Shown here: positions 56,075-64,000 of the stretch, piece after piece
Layout: each line of letters begins with the position of its first letter
Numbering within the stretch: position 1 is the stretch's first letter
Made by a program: the position numbers and the translations under genes
Source of the DNA: Salarias fasciatus
Lineage: Eukaryota; Chordata; Actinopteri; Blenniiformes; Blenniidae
Direction of reading: 5' to 3'
NCBI RefSeq assembly: GCF_902148845.1
Contig: NW_021941229.1
Span: forward strand, 23,468,159 to 23,532,158
Length of the DNA stretch: 64,000 nt
The notes under the pieces: model-generated
What the model was told of the DNA's origin: nothing
The model's database searches: none
Seen by the model: only the letters and a program-made list of their open reading frames with translations

Positions 56075-56450
56075 TTGCTCCTGGAAATGACTTTTTTGGT
56101 TTTCTTAACCATTTTTTTCCCTGGAATTTTTTAATTCTTAACCTTTTTGTTCCTGGAAAGGACATTTTTATTTTCTTATCCTTTTTGTTCCTGGATGATT
56201 TATTTATGTATTTATGTATTTATGTATTTATGTATTTATTTATTTATTTATTATTATTTTTTTTAACCTTTTTGTTTCTGGAAATTGCTTTTTCTCATTT
56301 TCTCACCACTTGCGTCCTGGAAATTGCTTTTTGTTATTTTCTTACCACTTACGTCCTGGAAATTGCTTTTTCTCATTTTCTTAACCTTTTTGTTCCTGGG
56401 AATGACTTTTTATAATTTTCTTATCACTTTCTTCCCGGAAATGTTTTTTT
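56075..56450. repeat. Degenerate tandem repeat, unit about 35-45 bases
   Basis: Recurring phrases TTGTTCCTGGAAATGACTTT and TTTTCTTAACC or TTTTCTTACC about eight times, with an embedded TATT/TATG tetranucleotide stretch (56200-56250). A second, shorter array of CCTTGTTCTAAGTTCCCTGC-type units follows at 56470-56560 and touches the stop codon of the W2-domain gene. Confidence 0.75.
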
Positions 56451-56549
56451 TTCCATTTTCTTTGCTCCCGGTTCCCCACCCCTTGTTCTAAATTCCCCAT
56501 CCCGTATTCAAGGTCCCTGCCCCTTGTTCTAAGTTCCCTGCCCTTTGCT

Positions 56550-62405
<5,856 letters not shown>

Positions 62406-62660
62406 TTTCAACAGTCGTTAAACGCAAAACTGATGAAAAAATCCGGGAACAAAGCTGTTAAAGACGCTGTAAAAACTGTTAAAAACGCTGAATTCGCCTC
62501 TCGAGGAAAATGCGACCGAAACCGACTCTGGCTGGTTCAAATGTGGCAGAGTCTGTGCTTCTGATGACGGAGCTGCTCTTTTGATGACGCATTTGGCTTT
62601 ACTCTGTTGTCATGGAGACATCGCAGGAAGTAGTCGCAGTCGACTTCCGGTAATGCAAGG
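62406..62660 (-). promoter_or_regulatory. Probable promoter of the W2-domain gene
   Basis: Upstream of the minus-strand start codon lie an ETS-type ACTTCCGGT (62643-62651) and two TGATGACG CRE-like elements (about 62562 and 62582). CpG content is raised compared with the flanks. A housekeeping-type start in this stretch is likely but not proven. Confidence 0.5.
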
Positions 62661-62756
62661 CGGTTCATTTTATTTTTTTTTTTATGTTTTTTTAACAGAT
62701 AAACCGAGAGAAAAATGTTAGTAGTTTGGCTACCGGACCAGCAAAAAGCATGCATA

Positions 62757-62759
62757 CAA

Positions 62760-62806
<47 letters not shown>

Positions 62807-62808
62807 AA
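62757..62808. repeat. (AAAT)n tetranucleotide repeat
   Basis: About twelve uninterrupted AAAT units. Confidence 0.97.
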
Positions 62809-62819
62809 TTCGATCGATC

Positions 62820-63931
62820 CCTGAAGAAAGCTGTATTTCCAGCTGGAAAACTCTCATCTCTCTCCTCCCTCTGTTGTTCATGTTTGCGTAGCTGCCTGCT
62901 TCAGTTGGATAATTAGCTTTGATCTGATTATTGGTTTGGAAATACGAGTTTTACAAGTCGTTACAGAAAAAAAGTGATTATATTAGAGTAACGCATTACT
63001 GCCATCATTCGTTATGGTTTTTTAATAACAGATTTTGAATATACACACATGCAGGCCCCACTTTCAAGTCCAAACGCTGAACTTTCATGGCGTTTATATA
63101 ATAATGGTGCTCAGAGCCACTGAAAACTCAACTTTATGCAACTTTTCAGAAATGCTCCCACTCCGTTTTTGTGGAAACAGCGGATAACACACTTTTCTAA
63201 AAATGCTCAGAACCTCCTCTGGTTCTGTTCTCTGCAGCAAAAACAAGCAACAGCACCTTCTAGTGGCCAAAAATGCTTACTACATCACTTTGTGGGGTTT
63301 TTCTTTTAGTGTGCAAATGCAAAGCTTTCATGAAATGAAAATGTGAAAATAATGCTTTTTCACCTGAAATGTCTTGTTTTTGTTGTTTTCACGACTTTGG
63401 TGATTCTTCAGAGTCACATTATAGCTGTACGTTACAAAAATGAAATCATCCAACAGCTTGAAACAGTTTATGTTCACTGGATTTTATTCCATAATATGGC
63501 ACTTCAATGTGCAAATAAGGTTAAACTCAAGTACAAATATTTTCAACATTCAAGTACATAAAGTCAAAGAGTCAAACCGGTCGGAGATACAGACCTCGCT
63601 CAGACAGCCACGATCATAAATTGATAAGCAAACTCGTTTACTGAGCAATGCTGAAACAAAACAGGAAGAAAAAAAAAGACATTTTCTGGTTACTAATATA
63701 GTACAAATCAAATAAATCCTTGATGGCACAATACTGAGTATTTAAAGGGTTAAACTAAGCTTTTAGTCCATGCTAAAACCTCCTCCAGCCTAAGAAATGT
63801 GCTGCAGCGAACATATACGGTGGGTAACCATCAGTGATTGTACATAACTTACTATTTGAAGACCTCTACACCACTGCAAAACTAATTCTATTTTTATTAT
63901 AAGCTCTGACAGCTTTAATGTAGCCTCGTGA
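62820..63931. other. Right-flank intergenic, nothing recognised
   Basis: AT-rich sequence without an identifiable exon. One weak CTCF-like match near 63257. The neighbouring gene must lie outside the window. Confidence 0.4.
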
Positions 63932-64000
63932 ACCAGCCCCGCCCACTCCACCTCCACATTTGGATTTAGTAGCTGTGGATGTGGAGTGGGCGGGGCTGGT
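63932..64000. repeat. Inverted repeat with 27-base arms at the window end
   Basis: ACCAGCCCCGCCCACTCCAC plus CTCCACA (63932-63958) pairs with the inverse sequence ending at 64000. One mismatch in 27, loop of about 15 bases. GC-rich arms carry GC boxes (CCCCGCCC). It could be the tip of a foldback element continuing past the window or a stand-alone hairpin. Confidence 0.85.

Overview
This window is eukaryotic, intron-rich, CpG-poor DNA from a ray-finned fish, most likely a spiny-rayed teleost. The evidence is vertebrate genes with short introns, fish-type microsatellites and interspersed repeats, and gene content matching the human 9q34 region. Every exon join given here was made by eye from GT/AG sites, reading phase and remembered family sequences. 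No search was run.

Layout, left to right: USP20 (minus, 3' part cut by the window edge); RPL7A (plus), carrying four box C/D snoRNAs in four consecutive introns; SURF1 (minus), tail-to-tail with RPL7A; SURF6 (plus), head-to-head with SURF1 over a 244-base shared promoter; KYAT1 (plus); SPOUT1 (plus); ST6GALNAC6 and ST6GALNAC4 (both minus, same exon plan); MIGA2 (plus). After a gene-poor 7.4 kb full of repeats comes an unfamiliar 14-exon gene (minus, 56550-62405). Its C-terminus is an eIF4G-type W2 domain and its N-terminal two-thirds is built from a duplicated four-exon block with long Val-Val-Glu-Pro repeats. The last 1.6 kb holds that gene's likely promoter, a tetranucleotide repeat and a near-perfect inverted repeat that runs to the window's final base.

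The genes do not form one pathway. RPL7A, its snoRNAs and SURF6 serve ribosome production. SURF1, MIGA2 and probably the longer KYAT1 form act at mitochondria. The two ST6GALNAC genes are Golgi sialyltransferases from an old tandem duplication. USP20 is a deubiquitinase and SPOUT1 an RNA-methyltransferase-fold protein. In human, USP20, KYAT1, SPOUT1, ST6GALNAC4/6 and MIGA2 lie in 9q34.11 and the Surfeit genes in 9q34.2, so the block looks like conserved but shuffled synteny.

The best candidate for something undescribed is the W2-domain gene. It has no MIF4G or MA3 domain, yet all 14 exons stay in phase over 833 codons. Its internal duplication is recent enough that one intron pair is identical while the next exon pair has changed almost only at amino-acid-altering sites.
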